Below the pieces are notes generated by a model. It made no database searches. It saw nothing but the letters and a program-made list of their open reading frames with translations, and had not been told where the DNA came from. Both the position numbers and the translations under genes were made by a program. From Schistocephalus solidus (taxonomy: Eukaryota > Platyhelminthes > Cestoda > Diphyllobothriidea > Diphyllobothriidae), in assembly GCA_017591395.1 (NCBI GenBank), contig WEDG01005276.1, positions 20,607-84,606 on the forward strand: 64,000 bases of DNA, given 5' to 3'. Of the stretch, positions 11,501 to 22,400 are shown in pieces. Within the stretch, counting starts at the first letter, position 1. Every line of letters begins with the position of its first letter.

Positions 11501-14500
11501 GTCGGAGCCTCATCTGGGAGATGACGAGGCGTTGATCTGTCCAACCATCTGCATCGTGGATCGCCTTGGTTACCAGCACGTCCTGTCAATCTCGCCTCCG
11601 GACGAGAACATAGTCCAGCAGATGCCAGCGCCACGACCGAGGGTGCATCCACGTGACCTTCTCCTGCGTCGGAAGGCGGAAGAAGGGATTCGTCAGCAGG
11701 AGACGGTGTTCCGCACACGTTTGCAGAAGAAGGAGGCCGTTACAGCTACCGAGATCGTGGGGACCCAGCACTCCCTGCCAGGCAGCGTGGTCCGTCCTGA
11801 CGCGGGCGTTGAAGTCACCAAGGACAATTAACTTGTCCACCTTCGACACAGTCGCCAGCAGGGCGTGCAGGTCCTCGTAGAATTCGTCCTTCGCCGCATC
11901 AGAGCTCGTCATTGGAGGAGCGTAGGCGCTGATGATGGTTGCGAACTGGTCTCCCCGAAGAGGCAGGTGGAGGCTCATCAGGCGATCATTGATACCCTGC
12001 GGCAGACAGGGCAGACGTCCCACGGTGTCGTTCCGGATGGCAAAGGCAACACCAGCGTCGCGTCGCTCTGCCTTTGGCCGGCCGCTCCAGAAGAAGATGT
12101 AGCCGGCACCCACCTCCTCCAGCTGACCCTGATCAGAGAATCTGATCTCGCTTGTAGCGCGCCAGTTCCCGAGCGACTAGCGCCGTCCTCCGTTCCGGCC
12201 GGTTGCTCCTAGGATTGTCTAAAAGGGAACGGACATTCCAGACTGCTAGTGTGAGTGGACTCACCCGAGCAGCCTAAAGGGTATGGCGAGGGGGATGGGG
12301 ACGGGAGGTATTGTTGTTTGTTTGAGTTTTACGACCGCGTATTTTGCGATCTGCGAGCCGCGGCCGGCTGCAGAAGACGTGATAACCAGCATTTGTTTAT
12401 TGCACATTTTCTAGCCCCTTCCTCCGCGAGGAGGCAAGCAGTGCTGTCCCTAAATAGGGCTGCTCGGACATCCCAGACGGCTGCCGAACTCCACTATGGG
12501 TCACGGTTTTGTTTTAGTGGGAGAACGACCCGAGTTAGCCTGGGCCGCCTACGGGGTTGCTGTCGCCCCCACCGTAGGACTTTTTGATAGGGGGGAGGTG
12601 GGAAGTTCGGGAGTCAAACATACCGGGTGTGGAGGCACACACAACACCGGAGACCCTCACCTGGTTTAGCCCGCCGGTCATGACGGTTGCCTTGGGTGTG
12701 GCCGCTGGGAAGAACCCAACTACGAGGAGCCACAGGTTAGAGTTGGGTACCAGTTAGAGGCGGCCACAGGAGCATTCACCACCTGTACGAGACAAATGGA
12801 GCGACCAAATGCTATCTGTGTGGTACTTCCCCTAACAGTACCCCTACACCCCCTAACGCCCATAAGAGCTTTAGATTGTCGGTGTGATTACGTATTGGAG
12901 AATTTGTCCAGGAGTTTCGTGTAGTATTCTCCAGAGACACTACTTATCGAAAATCTGGTTTTCCGCATTCCAGCAACGTGTAAGGGCTACGCTAAGAGGC
13001 AATAGGGCATGGCGTCTTTGACCATTCACGGCCCGGTCTTCTGTTGAACCTCGGCGGGATAAGGAGCACATCCAATTAGCAGAATACGTTGCGCGGTTTG
13101 TCTCCTCGGGACGCTAGCCAGTATCATCATGTTTTACCATCCAGGAGGGCAACTTTTTGTCTCGAAAGGCTGCCAAGCAGAACTTCTAATTCAGTCGAAT
13201 TCAGATTACCTCAGCATTTTACTGTCAGCATAATCAAAATTAAAGTTTTGCCTGATGGGCCTCGTAGTTTAGAAGGGCAGCGGCTTAAGGACACGGCGTT
13301 GGCAGCAAAATATATACCGCACTCAACGCAAACTATATTTTTTGTATGAGTGTTGATGTTGTTCCTTGTGTAGGTCCATACGCTTTGGCCTTATAGCATC
13401 AGTCCCCATGGCTTCCCAGTGCACCTTGATTGGCCGAGTCCGATGCCAAAGTAAAGGGACGGAAGCCGACATTCATATACTGAAAGCAGTGCCTCTAGTC
13501 CAGTTCTTTGCTCTAAGCAGCTCCCTGACCTTCATTTCGCAGTCCATCGCCATCCATGGCTCTGTTTTGAAGAGACTAATACTTGTATTTAGGCAGCAGA
13601 GATTGGTGTACTGTCGCTCATACGGGCCTCTAACAAACAATCCCAGCGGCTGTTGGGGTTCCACCTCTACTCATAATCCCCCAGAAACCGCAGTATTACG
13701 ATCCATACTACGGAGTTTGTGGAACCCGACGCACTCCGCAACACTGGTTTAGTGGGGCAAGCGAATACTAGACAAGCTGGACTACTGATTCGGGAATGGA
13801 CTCTTCGTCTTGGATGTTGGAATGTGCAAACGTTCCTGGACCCTGGTACCCAAAGTCTGACGGCGCGTAGCCTTTAACAGTACAACGTAGATGTATGATG
13901 CCTGTCGGAAATCCGAATTCCTGGCTCATGTATTTGGAAAATAAAGATCCAGGGAGCCAACTCAAACTTCACCCTATACAAAAACAGTCCAAGTGACTCT
14001 TTTGGTAGAAACGGTGTGGCGGTCGCCCTTGCAGCAAGCGAACTTTTCACTAGAGGCTTGGATAACAGTTAATGCCCAGATGGCCTAGGTGCGGTTGTGG
14101 GGTCACTGTACCAACCTCTATGTCGTCTCCGTGTACGCACCAACTTCAGCAGTCGTACATCTGATAAAGAGGCGTTTTACTCGCAGCAGCCAGCATTCGT
14201 TGAAAGACTCCCTCGGCGCGATCTGCTAATTGTAGCATGAAGAAAATGCACTTTTACCGACGCAGGCGGAAGCCATAATCCTGAATCCGACTGTACGGTC
14301 TCCAGGCGTTGCAACAATTCACCTGGATTTGAATCAGTGACAATGACGTCATCTGGATAGACAGAGGCTCCTTTGCGCCCGTCAGCGGTGGAGGATAAGA
14401 AATGCAGTCTTAATACCATATGGCCACCAGGCGAATTGGAGCAAACCCCGATGAGTGTTAATGGTCAGAAGCTTCTGGGATTCTTCGGCTACCTCGATTC

Positions 14501-17500
14501 GGAGATATTTATCAGATAGATCTAGTATAGCAAACAGATCTTTCGGCACGGGCAGGGGATACTGGTGTGTGTCCAGAGCAGCATTGAAACCAGGAGACAA
14601 ATAAGCGCAGATACGAACTTTACCAGATACTTTCTTGACGGCCACAATATGTGCGGCCCATGTGGAATAGTTAACTGGCTGAAGCACACCATCTCGCTGA
14701 AGATGCTCAAATTCTTGGTCGACTACTGTAAGTGCAGCAAAAGGAGCTGTCGTTTCAGTCGAAGCACAGGTTTTGAATTTGGTTCAAGACGTAGAATGAT
14801 TTTCATCTTGTTGCAGCAACCAAGACCGTCTTGAAAAACTGAGGCTAATTTCTCCTTTGCAGCCATCTGATTCGATTTGGCGGGATTCGGCCAAAATGAC
14901 TTAAAAACATGGTTAAGTGGCAATTTCAGAAGACTGGGGTTCTATTCAGTCAAGGCTAAAAATATAAAGTGCCGGCTGTTTGTGAGATAGCATGTTCCCT
15001 TGAATGTCACATTGAAGCTCACCCGTGAGCCGGAAAATTCCTCCAGAAACATTCAGCGCCTTCTTTTTTGGTGTGATCATCGAAGGCCGTCCAATCGTAC
15101 GCTAAATACGCTTTTAGCTGAGGGTGATGTCGGAGGTTTTATCGAGCTGTAGGCGTGCTGGTTTGCCGTTTATAATAGCCTTGAGGTACTTTCTGCATGC
15201 CTAAAAGTCAGTCTTGAACGTGGCCGGAATGTAGTGGAACTTTTGGCCGAAGTGGGATGAAGGGTGTTTGGTACGTTTCGTCTTCCTATCGCATACCTTG
15301 GATTCGGAGGGTTGGCCTGCCGGGCAGTGATCTTCCTTGTGACCTCGATTATGGCGTTTCTGACAAGCGTGCTTCTTGACTGGACTGGAACGAACGAAAT
15401 ATAAATCACCACATTGCTGTTCGTGGTTTCCTGGGGGTCGGATCTCAGGGCTTGTATGGTGACAGCATGAACGCTCGTGGCACCAAGTGAGAAACTGGCT
15501 CGCCCCCTAATAGCAGAATCATGCTTAAGATTCTTGGGGCCGCTGACACTTAGGGTGAAGCCGTGATCTTGTTCAATTTTTCTGCGCAGATGAGTTCTGA
15601 TTTCAGCATCACGAGATGACTGAAGCGCGCACACACAAATGAGACACTTAAATTGATATTCTGTCATCGTTCGCAGCTTGAAATTTTCACACTGGCCGTT
15701 GGAAATATTGGCGAGGGTCAGAAAATCATCTGTCTCGTTCTTTACCAGCTTCAGTGATGACTTCTCCTTGAACGTCTCTGACAGTTGTTTAACTGTTTCG
15801 TGGACTGTGAAATTGCTAGGGTTCTTCGACAGAAGCATTTCAGTGCACCGCTCATGCTCTTTGGTGTCCACTTTGCGTAATAATAGACGCACCTTCTACG
15901 CATCATCGGCTTCGGCAAACTGAACGCAGAAAATTTCTTCCCAACGTTTAAAGCGGGCATCAAAAGTCACCTGGGAATCGGAATCGTAAATAAACTCAGT
16001 GATACAAGCAATAACTGCGTCCGCTGACATGGACTGTTCCCAGAGGATTCTGGATCAGTAAAATGTATGCTGGACATTTGCATCATAGATTTCATCATCT
16101 TCAAGTGAGCTACCCCGAATTGAGCCTGTTGTTGTTGCTGGATAGACAGTAATTGTTACGCGGAGATAGACATGGTGATTTCTGCGTCGCCAATTCGCTA
16201 TGGTTTTGCCACAAGCCTTGATGTCGCTCGTCCAACAAGGCCTCGATCAAATCCTCAATTGGATACTCAACAGTAGGGTGTGGAGGAATAGAAGTGTATT
16301 GTCGTATGCTACCAGCGTATCCTTTTAGGTACACGAAGAACGTACAAGCACGTTCAAGGTTGGACTGCATTCAGACCATCCAGATAGTGTTCTTCAGTGG
16401 GTAGAATCTTGATTGCCTCTCTGACTCATCCTGTCGACAGCTGCGTGACCACCGGGCACACGGCATGTTGGCGGATCGTTAATGCGGCGTGCGGGGAAGT
16501 TGGTTAGGACAGCTCCTAACAGTAGCCTGTGGCTATCACTGAAAAAAATGGGCCAATGGGGCACCTGCGAAAATTCTTGGATATACCCATCGACGCCCCA
16601 GTGAGTGGGTAAGCGGGAGAACCCTACAGTTATGTGTTCTGACGGCTCGAGCCAGGTGTCTGAATGATGATTCCTTTCGCTAAATGTGAAAGATGACAGC
16701 AAATTGACTAGGGGGAAAAACATTAGGCTGAAAAACCACCTCCATGAAGCAGGCCTGAAACGTTGATGACGCTCGAAGACTATCAAATTACCCGCAAAGG
16801 TAGTGGTAAACCCTCTGCACTGAGTAATTGTGTTCGTGACGTGAATGGCGGCTTTATCACTGGCAATTTGGCGAAGGTCGAACGGTGACATGAACATTTT
16901 AAGCACTTTCTCAACTTCAAGGCTCAACCCATTACACCCTCGCTCTTCTCTGCAGCAGTCTGTCCCTTTCATGCGACCCTTCTTCCGATGGAGAAGTCAC
17001 CGATGCCGTACAAATACAGCTCAGCGACAAGGCACCCACAGAAATCTACGCTCCATGGAGCTCTGGCATCCTTTTACCTGTCCTCAAGCCAGAAGATAAG
17101 ACGATTTGCGAGATCTACGAAGGAATAAACCTCCTTGATGTTGCCGCGAAGATCTTCACTGTTGTCCTCAGGCGATTCGTGGTTGTGCGTCACTAAAACG
17201 AGGCATAACCAGGCCGAATTCTGTGTTGGGCGTGTATGTGCGCACTAGATATTCATACTGAGACACATTCTTCAATTTCACCATAGCTACTAACAACGGA
17301 CTTTCTCTATTTCAATGCTGCGCTCGCTTCCGACCATCGTGGGTCCCTGCGGCAGATACAGAAGCTAAACGATGTACCGGAAAAAATCATCGTAATGTTC
17401 AGGACCTACTACCGCTCCACCTCTGCACGAGTTCTCTTGCAGCCGCTTGATATCCGATCTATTCGACAAGGTTACGTACTTTAGCCCATTAATTTCAACA

Positions 17501-19308
17501 ACGCTATTGATTGGATTCTTGGGAAGTCTCTACACGAAGATGGCGGTGTTGGGTTTGCCCCTAGACGCCGTCTGGCTGATCTCGACTATGTCCTGCTTTG
17601 GTGAGCTCCAGTCTGGCGTTACTGGTACATTAAGTTGCTACTTCGGTTGGTTTATCCATAAGCGCTGGGAAGATCAGTGTTTTAAAACTGTCCCTGAAGA
17701 CACATCTCGGGACAAATGATTGTTAAGAAGATTCCAGTACTTCAAGATGAGACTGCTGCCCAATGGACCGAGTAAGGATGATATTGTCTACGAAATCGAT
17801 GCTGCTCACCAGGTTTTCTCAAGCTTTACCTATAGATCCGACGCCACGTCTCTATCGCACAGATATTCACGTGTACCGTGTCAGTCTTTCGCTGTGGTTG
17901 TGAATGCTGGGCTGTGTGCGTGGACGGGCAAAAATTGGAGGTATTGGATAACCATTGTTTGCGGACCATATTTCGAGCCAAGTCCACCGATTTCATCCCA
18001 AATGAGACATTTCGTACTCGCTCTGACATCGCGAGGATATGTCAGACCATCCAAGAAAAACGACTGTGGTGGTCTGGTTGCGTTTTTCCGTTTACCTCAC
18101 GACCTCAGTGTTGCTGCCATGGATCTGGCACCGTTACCCACTTAGAGCCGCCGAAGAGATCAGCTCAAAACCTTATTCCACACAGTTCGTGAGGACATTA
18201 ACATGGTTCTTGGAGCTTCGGTATCCTGTCTCCGTAGGCTGCGGAGACATATATTCACATATAATGCTGCGGGTCGCCACGCGTGGCAGGGCATTATTCG
18301 TGACATCATCGATGTCGGCTAAATCGGGTATGATCGCAGCTTTATCAAATACTTAATTGCGGTAGTCAACACCTGGACGACTCGAAGAAGTCCCCTTACC
18401 CATTTGGTGACGTTATGGGATGACTTGCCGTAATCCTGCCCAACTGTCTTTCGCCGAATACAAAAGCTAACAGAACTTACTTGCGTAGCCAACAGTGCAG
18501 GCTCATTCTAATTTCGATGCCACTTTCTACCAGTGTTGGCTTCGATCGATGGTTACTGACCCTGACTGTAGCACTGAAGTTAGGTCTTCCAACAATGCAG
18601 ACGTGTGATTTCGTGATCCAGTTTTCTGTTTTTTTGCCTTAATGGTGAGTTAATATAGTCTTGCTGATCCATGTTAGACTGCACGATTTCCCAGTGAAGG
18701 TGGTTAGTAAGTTAACGCAGATTTTCGACCGTTTCATTGGATTTAAGTTTGTAAAGGTCAAGGCTCTGGGACAAAACGGCTTTTTTGAGCATCGACCCGT
18801 TTTCTTATTATCGACGTCCTCGTTCCGACTAGACATTCCTAGAAACGAGCAACCAGAGCAAATATTTACGGTAATTAACTACGCCTTTTTAAGATAAACG
18901 GCGACCTGGTCTCTTCTATAAACTTTTACATGGATATATCACGATCCGACCCACTGGAAGATTGTTGCTCGTTTCAGTCGGGTATTTGCAGACAACTGGC
19001 CAGTATTATGACACAAAACAATCACGGAGTGCACGTTTGTCCTCAGCCACTACTCTGGCGTCGTCCATAAAGTTTAGGCAATCCTGCAAGGCCTTTCCAT
19101 CCAAAAACCACGGAAAAAACCAAGCTCGTTGGCAAACACCGTCCTGTAGGTAGCGTTTACCGTCTCCTTTTAACCATCAATTACGTGTTCATCCAACTTT
19201 TTCTTTCAGCCTTGCCATGTTTCCATAACCTGGCACAAGGGTTCGACGTACGTAATCAAATTTGATAATTCTGTGATACAACGTGAACGCCAAATGGAGA
19301 GTCGTTAG
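5515..19308 (+). CDS. TRAPPC5: TRAPP complex subunit 5 (six exons)
   Basis: Small Bet3-fold subunit of the TRAPP tethering complexes, which act as Rab1/Ypt1 exchange factors in ER-Golgi traffic. Exons: 5515-5594, 5757-5873, 5941-6125, 7148-7228, 7281-7327 and 19210-19308. All junctions are GT..AG, phases agree, and the total is 609 nt (202 residues plus stop; human is 188 from memory). Family signatures are [32 protein letters not shown], a [13 protein letters not shown] helix and [11 protein letters not shown] followed by an R/E-rich end. Exons 3-6 are very secure. Exons 1-2 are inferred from phase, length and a weaker match (T-x5-LFGLL aligned with T-x5-AFALL). Residues about 39-52 look like a short insertion relative to animal homologues. 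Introns are 162, 67, 1022, 52 and 11,882 bp. The last intron holds elements Z2, R, a Gypsy and a solo tail. Its 3' end faces SMARCB1. Confidence 0.93.
7328..7599. other. start of the large TRAPPC5 intron; nothing recognised
   Basis: Non-coding intronic DNA after the GTAAGT donor of exon 5. I see no repeat match or ORF of note before the solo tail module that follows. Confidence 0.5.
7600..7995 (-). repeat. solo family Z tail module in TRAPPC5 intron
   Basis: On the minus strand this reads as a diverged version of the tandem units at 1.64-2.40 kb. It starts with GGGCCGCGTGGTAGATGCG, has the AACAAATGCCGAACATGG block next to a C/G homopolymer (about 7880-7888), and ends with the GGTCGAGCTATCG module end. 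No coding part accompanies it. Confidence 0.72.
7996..8769. other. intronic DNA between repeats; nothing recognised
   Basis: Only short overlapping frames without domains or conserved motifs are seen. It is part of the last TRAPPC5 intron. Confidence 0.4.
8770..9621 (-). repeat. 3' tail of element Z2
   Basis: Reverse-complement counterpart of the Z1 tail. It runs from the end of the finger ORF (9622) to the terminal module ending near 8770, with the same internal CCTTCCAAGC-type duplications near 9130 and 9505. It supports a common full-length architecture of RT, fingers and a tail of about 0.85 kb. Confidence 0.75.
9622..12790 (-). mobile_element. RTE-like retrotransposon with C2H2 fingers, copy Z2 (internally deleted)
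   Basis: Read on the minus strand. A 5' non-coding part occupies about 12790-12260. An APE-type endonuclease follows at about 12256-11590, with [12 protein letters not shown] near its start, [14 protein letters not shown] and the C-terminal DYVLVRRRD. The linker that precedes the RT (about 11579-11230) comes next. Then the sequence jumps at about 11227 to the [11 protein letters not shown] segment that normally lies after the catalytic FADD. The RT palm with FADD is therefore missing. The thumb (about 11226-10450), Thr-rich spacer and C2H2 fingers (about 10380-9622) follow with several frameshifts. The copy cannot encode an active RT. Confidence 0.86.
13640..14235 (+). mobile_element. second RTE-like element (family R), endonuclease half
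   Basis: The plus strand encodes a decayed APE endonuclease: [11 protein letters not shown] at about 13808-13840, a VSVYAPTSA block at about 14122-14150, DKEAFY at about 14166, and [12 protein letters not shown] just before about 14235. At that point, where the catalytic GDWN motif should follow, the match stops abruptly and Gypsy sequence on the other strand begins. Frameshifts are frequent. Confidence 0.72.
14236..16380 (-). mobile_element. Gypsy-like LTR retrotransposon remnant inserted in family R
   Basis: On the minus strand, gag comes first. A capsid-like region covers about 16100-15600 ([16 protein letters not shown], a KVDTKEHER block, then a segment ending QFKCLI). [15 protein letters not shown] zinc-knuckle-like block lies near 15370-15325. 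Next is a protease-like [13 protein letters not shown] at about 15160-15120, where the usual D-T/S-G/A catalytic triplet reads D-K-T. RT begins near 14925, with [18 protein letters not shown], a YPLPVP block and YPDDVIV (aligned with YxDD) at about 14355-14335. It stops at the junction near 14236. Integrase, RNase H and recognisable LTRs are not seen. The right boundary is approximate. The copy is dead, with frameshifts and stops. Confidence 0.8.
16381..16859. other. unassigned DNA between Gypsy remnant and family R RT
   Basis: A long minus-strand frame covers this stretch but has no recognisable domain. It may contain decayed family R sequence between endonuclease and RT, or the outer part of the Gypsy element. 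I cannot place either boundary. Confidence 0.35.
16860..18360 (+). mobile_element. family R RTE-like element, reverse transcriptase half
   Basis: Plus-strand remnants read in order: a KAPxxD-like loading segment (about 17015-17050), a [16 protein letters not shown] block (about 17075-17110), [12 protein letters not shown] (about 17140), [20 protein letters not shown] (about 17365-17430) and RQGYVL. A DLDY remnant follows in which the YADD box is lost (about 17570-17595). Then come [12 protein letters not shown] (about 17750), [19 protein letters not shown] (about 17887-17945), RLWWSGCV, and a final RDIID near 18300. It contains many frameshifts. With the endonuclease half at 13.6-14.2 kb it forms one element split by the Gypsy insertion. 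Confidence 0.78.
18361..19209. other. 3' part of the last TRAPPC5 intron; nothing recognised
   Basis: Short frames only. A pyrimidine-rich stretch ending TTCTTTCAG at 19201-19209 forms the acceptor of the last TRAPPC5 exon. Confidence 0.5.
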
Positions 19309-19474
19309 TCCCCCGTCTTCCCCATCCCAGTACACCCCGTGCAACACCACTCTTTGAAACAAAAGACTCTTTCTTTTACTGTGATATGATACATAAATTA
19401 TGGATACTGATTTATAAAGTAACAATGAGGAAGGGAGTAGGTTGGGAAATGCACGGCGGTCCAGGGTCTTCCAC
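19309..19474. other. intergenic or overlapping 3' UTR space between TRAPPC5 and SMARCB1
   Basis: The two stop codons (TAG at 19306-19308 on plus, TAG at 19477-19475 on minus) are separated by 166 bp. No canonical AATAAA is seen on either strand in the gap. Variants such as CATAAA (about 19391, plus) and AGTAAA (about 19376, minus) are present. Both transcripts probably run past the midpoint, so the 3' UTRs may overlap. Confidence 0.6.
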
Positions 19475-22400
19475 CTACCAGTTTGGTTGCGCGTTTGCCA
19501 GGCGTCGCATTCGGCTAAGGCAGAATGATGACATAATGAAAATTCTGCACGTTTATGTAAGAATACTGGCTGATATTATGGGGTCTGGAGTGGGTCACAA
19601 AGCAAAAAAGCGTTTTGAACCTGCCGATTGAAAGTTTTCAATATTGATAGGTTACATACAGAGAAAATGTGAAAAATAAACATTGGTATGTCCAATCTTC
19701 TGCTGAATATTTGCACTATTACTCACTATAAGCAATTCGACCGGTTCAAACTCCTGACTGACACGCCTAATTACCGATGACGGTCTTAATTTGTTTGCTG
19801 GTCCTATCGGGTAACCCAGTCTTTTCAACAACAGGTCGGCCGTCACTAACGACGATGTCTACCGTTCACAGCGTCTACCACACTACTTTCTCACAATCGC
19901 GAACTGTGTGTCGATGTGGAGTCAAGGAGACTGGGGTGACTGACAAAGCTAAAAACTTCGTTTCTGTGCGCCATATGCGACGAGGATCCCATCGGACTGA
20001 GAGGGTCATAGAGGCCACATTACAAAGTAACCATTGCAGTTTTATTGAGGATAACTATCCCGCCAGTTGGTAGCCTTTCAAGCCACGGCTTTTAGTTCAC
20101 CGTGATAATTAAGCGCGCCAGATTGTTTATGGTAAGGAATATGTGCTGTGCCGTGAGGACGCGGTTCAGATTCAACCACACTCTTCTCGCCTCCAGACAT
20201 TAATTTACTATTCGAGCCAATTGGGCGCAAGCGGCTGACCTTGTTACACAACCCACGACCTGGCCTCGCATAACCAGGTTTCACGTAAAGTGGATGGGAG
20301 GCTCGGATTTCATATGCACGAATGCCATAGAGTGATTTTAAGTTCATTAGTCAGCAATTCCACTGCCAAGTCTGAGTTGATCATAGGTTAGCAAAAGTTC
20401 AAATCACGACGTTTGGTGCGTCATAATTAATTCAAGTGCGTCAGCCTTATTTACGCTTTACGCTGAATTGACGTGAGAACGAAGTGCCGAAAATCGGCCT
20501 TTTTTCTGAATGACTTAAGTAAGTTGAGCACACCAACATTGGTTGGCAGTTCTAGTGTGTCTAAACAGATGAAAATAAACGAAGTGCTGCATCCGCGAAA
20601 AAAACACTTTGGTAGTTAAAATGCGCATACTTACATAGTCTGCTGCTTCAATTTAAGATAAATCTTTTGAAACTTTTGGTATGGAATAAAAATTGATTCT
20701 CTGCAAGGAAAAGGGTGTCAGGTACATAAGTCCTATTATGCGCTTCATATGCACCGTCGTTTTCCATTACAATTCTTACCAAATCTGCGTTAATTTGTCA
20801 AATATTGTCCTTATGCTGTAAGGTGGTTTCGAAATTATTGACGTTGCACGTTATTCACGTACACAAGGACTCACTGGACTGTGAGAAAAGCGCATATTTT
20901 ATTGGCGGTCCACGTGGTGGCGAGATCATCGGCGCATCAGAAAGTTTGCCCAAATTTTGCGTGCAAAACTAACTTGGGCGGCGATGTTGACCTGCAACAG
21001 GGCCCTGATATATTTGAGATTGAACCTACTCAAATTGACACTCGTTACTTTTTCTGGCCACAGAAACAGCCCGGGAAAACTCCGGTTTTCCCAGATGAGC
21101 GCTGTGCACCTGGAGCACAACGTTCAGCGAGCCACCACAGCCTGTTAATAGCAGAGTGATATCGTCGGCGTCCAAGTCCAAAGTCAACGAGGTAAAGAAC
21201 TAAACAGGGTCGTCGACAGAATGCGATCTTGCCAAACGCCAGACTGGAAATCAAGCAGTTGGAACATTTTTTTGGATGATAGTTCGCTTGCGGTTGGAGT
21301 TAGAAAATCGGCTTTGCTGGGTTCTACCTTTAACCAGTGCTAAATTGCTTGATAATCACGATAGTAAAGTTTGTGACATTCTAGACGATAATTCTATCCC
21401 CCTTCCCTGAGTATAGACGGGTATGTTTGAGGCCTAGTTACCGAGAACGGTCTCATCACAAAAAGTGTTACTTAGTGCGCTCGTCAACGATGACAAGACC
21501 CGTTGGCCTCTGCAGTTACTATTCTTCCGGAGTGTCCCGCTGAGCAGTCTCGATATCGCAGCACGATGTTGCGTGGACTACTAAACACCAGTTGGTCATC
21601 GAGGCTGAAAAGGCGACCGAAATGCCTCCGTCAGGGCTCAACCTGGGTCAAATTGTCGGCACATTTCACATTCTCATGGCGAATTTAATCGACTCAAGCA
21701 TCAATAAATGTGAAGAGCTATTTCATCGAAATCGTCATTTCGGTCTAATATTTTGTCTTTCCCGATAGACATTAAGTTTAGTCACCGAGTTGGTCGGCAA
21801 GTACTAATTGCGAGCAATACGCAAGCTTCTATGCAGAGCTGCGCATTTTCTCTGTTGGTTTTGTCAATCTGGCGCCTGAAAGTGGATCCGATAATTTTCT
21901 GCTGAACTTAGACCGACATTTGCTTCTGGTCTAATCGCCTCAGTTGTTCGGCTTTCTCAGTCGGAGGCATGAAAAGATCATGATAATTCTTTCGGATTAA
22001 ACGCAGCTGTCATCGAACGCAGACCAAATAATTTCCTTGCACCAGTATGCTAAAGGGCAAAATGAATCCATTTTCACCAGCTTTTTTAAAGTCCCTTGAC
22101 GAGAGCAGACTATTGAATATCTTAGCGTTGACCGCTTGGCAATTTTTTAGGCGCCGGCCACTGACTTACTTGGATCGGTAATTTTACTAATGCATCGAAT
22201 AAGTTTGAAAGGAGGATGGTCGGTGTTGGTACCACAATAAAGTAAGTTTGTTGAGTGCGCGGTTGTAGTGCTACATATCGCTTGGCCAAAGACCAGTACG
22301 GTCAGTTGTGGGCATTGGCCTTCAGCAACAGACAAAACTTTGCTGCGCAGGTAAAAGTTGCTCCCAAATTCGAATCCCGAAAAAAAGAAATTCGGTCACT

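Noticed and set aside
16394..16972. 192-codon minus-strand frame
   Set aside because: No recognisable domain, and it overlaps the start of the plus-strand family R RT remnant. Probably a chance frame.
21060..21110. Hairpin GGGAAAAC/GTTTTCCC
   Set aside because: A short isolated inverted repeat in an intron, common by chance and without terminator or other context in a eukaryote.
21217..21246. Plus-strand codons reading [10 protein letters not shown], like the SMARCB1 C-terminus
   Set aside because: It is on the wrong strand, and a proper last exon (CGA ATG CGA CGC to NAQPNW and stop, with a TTAG acceptor) exists at 19514-19475 in the right phase.
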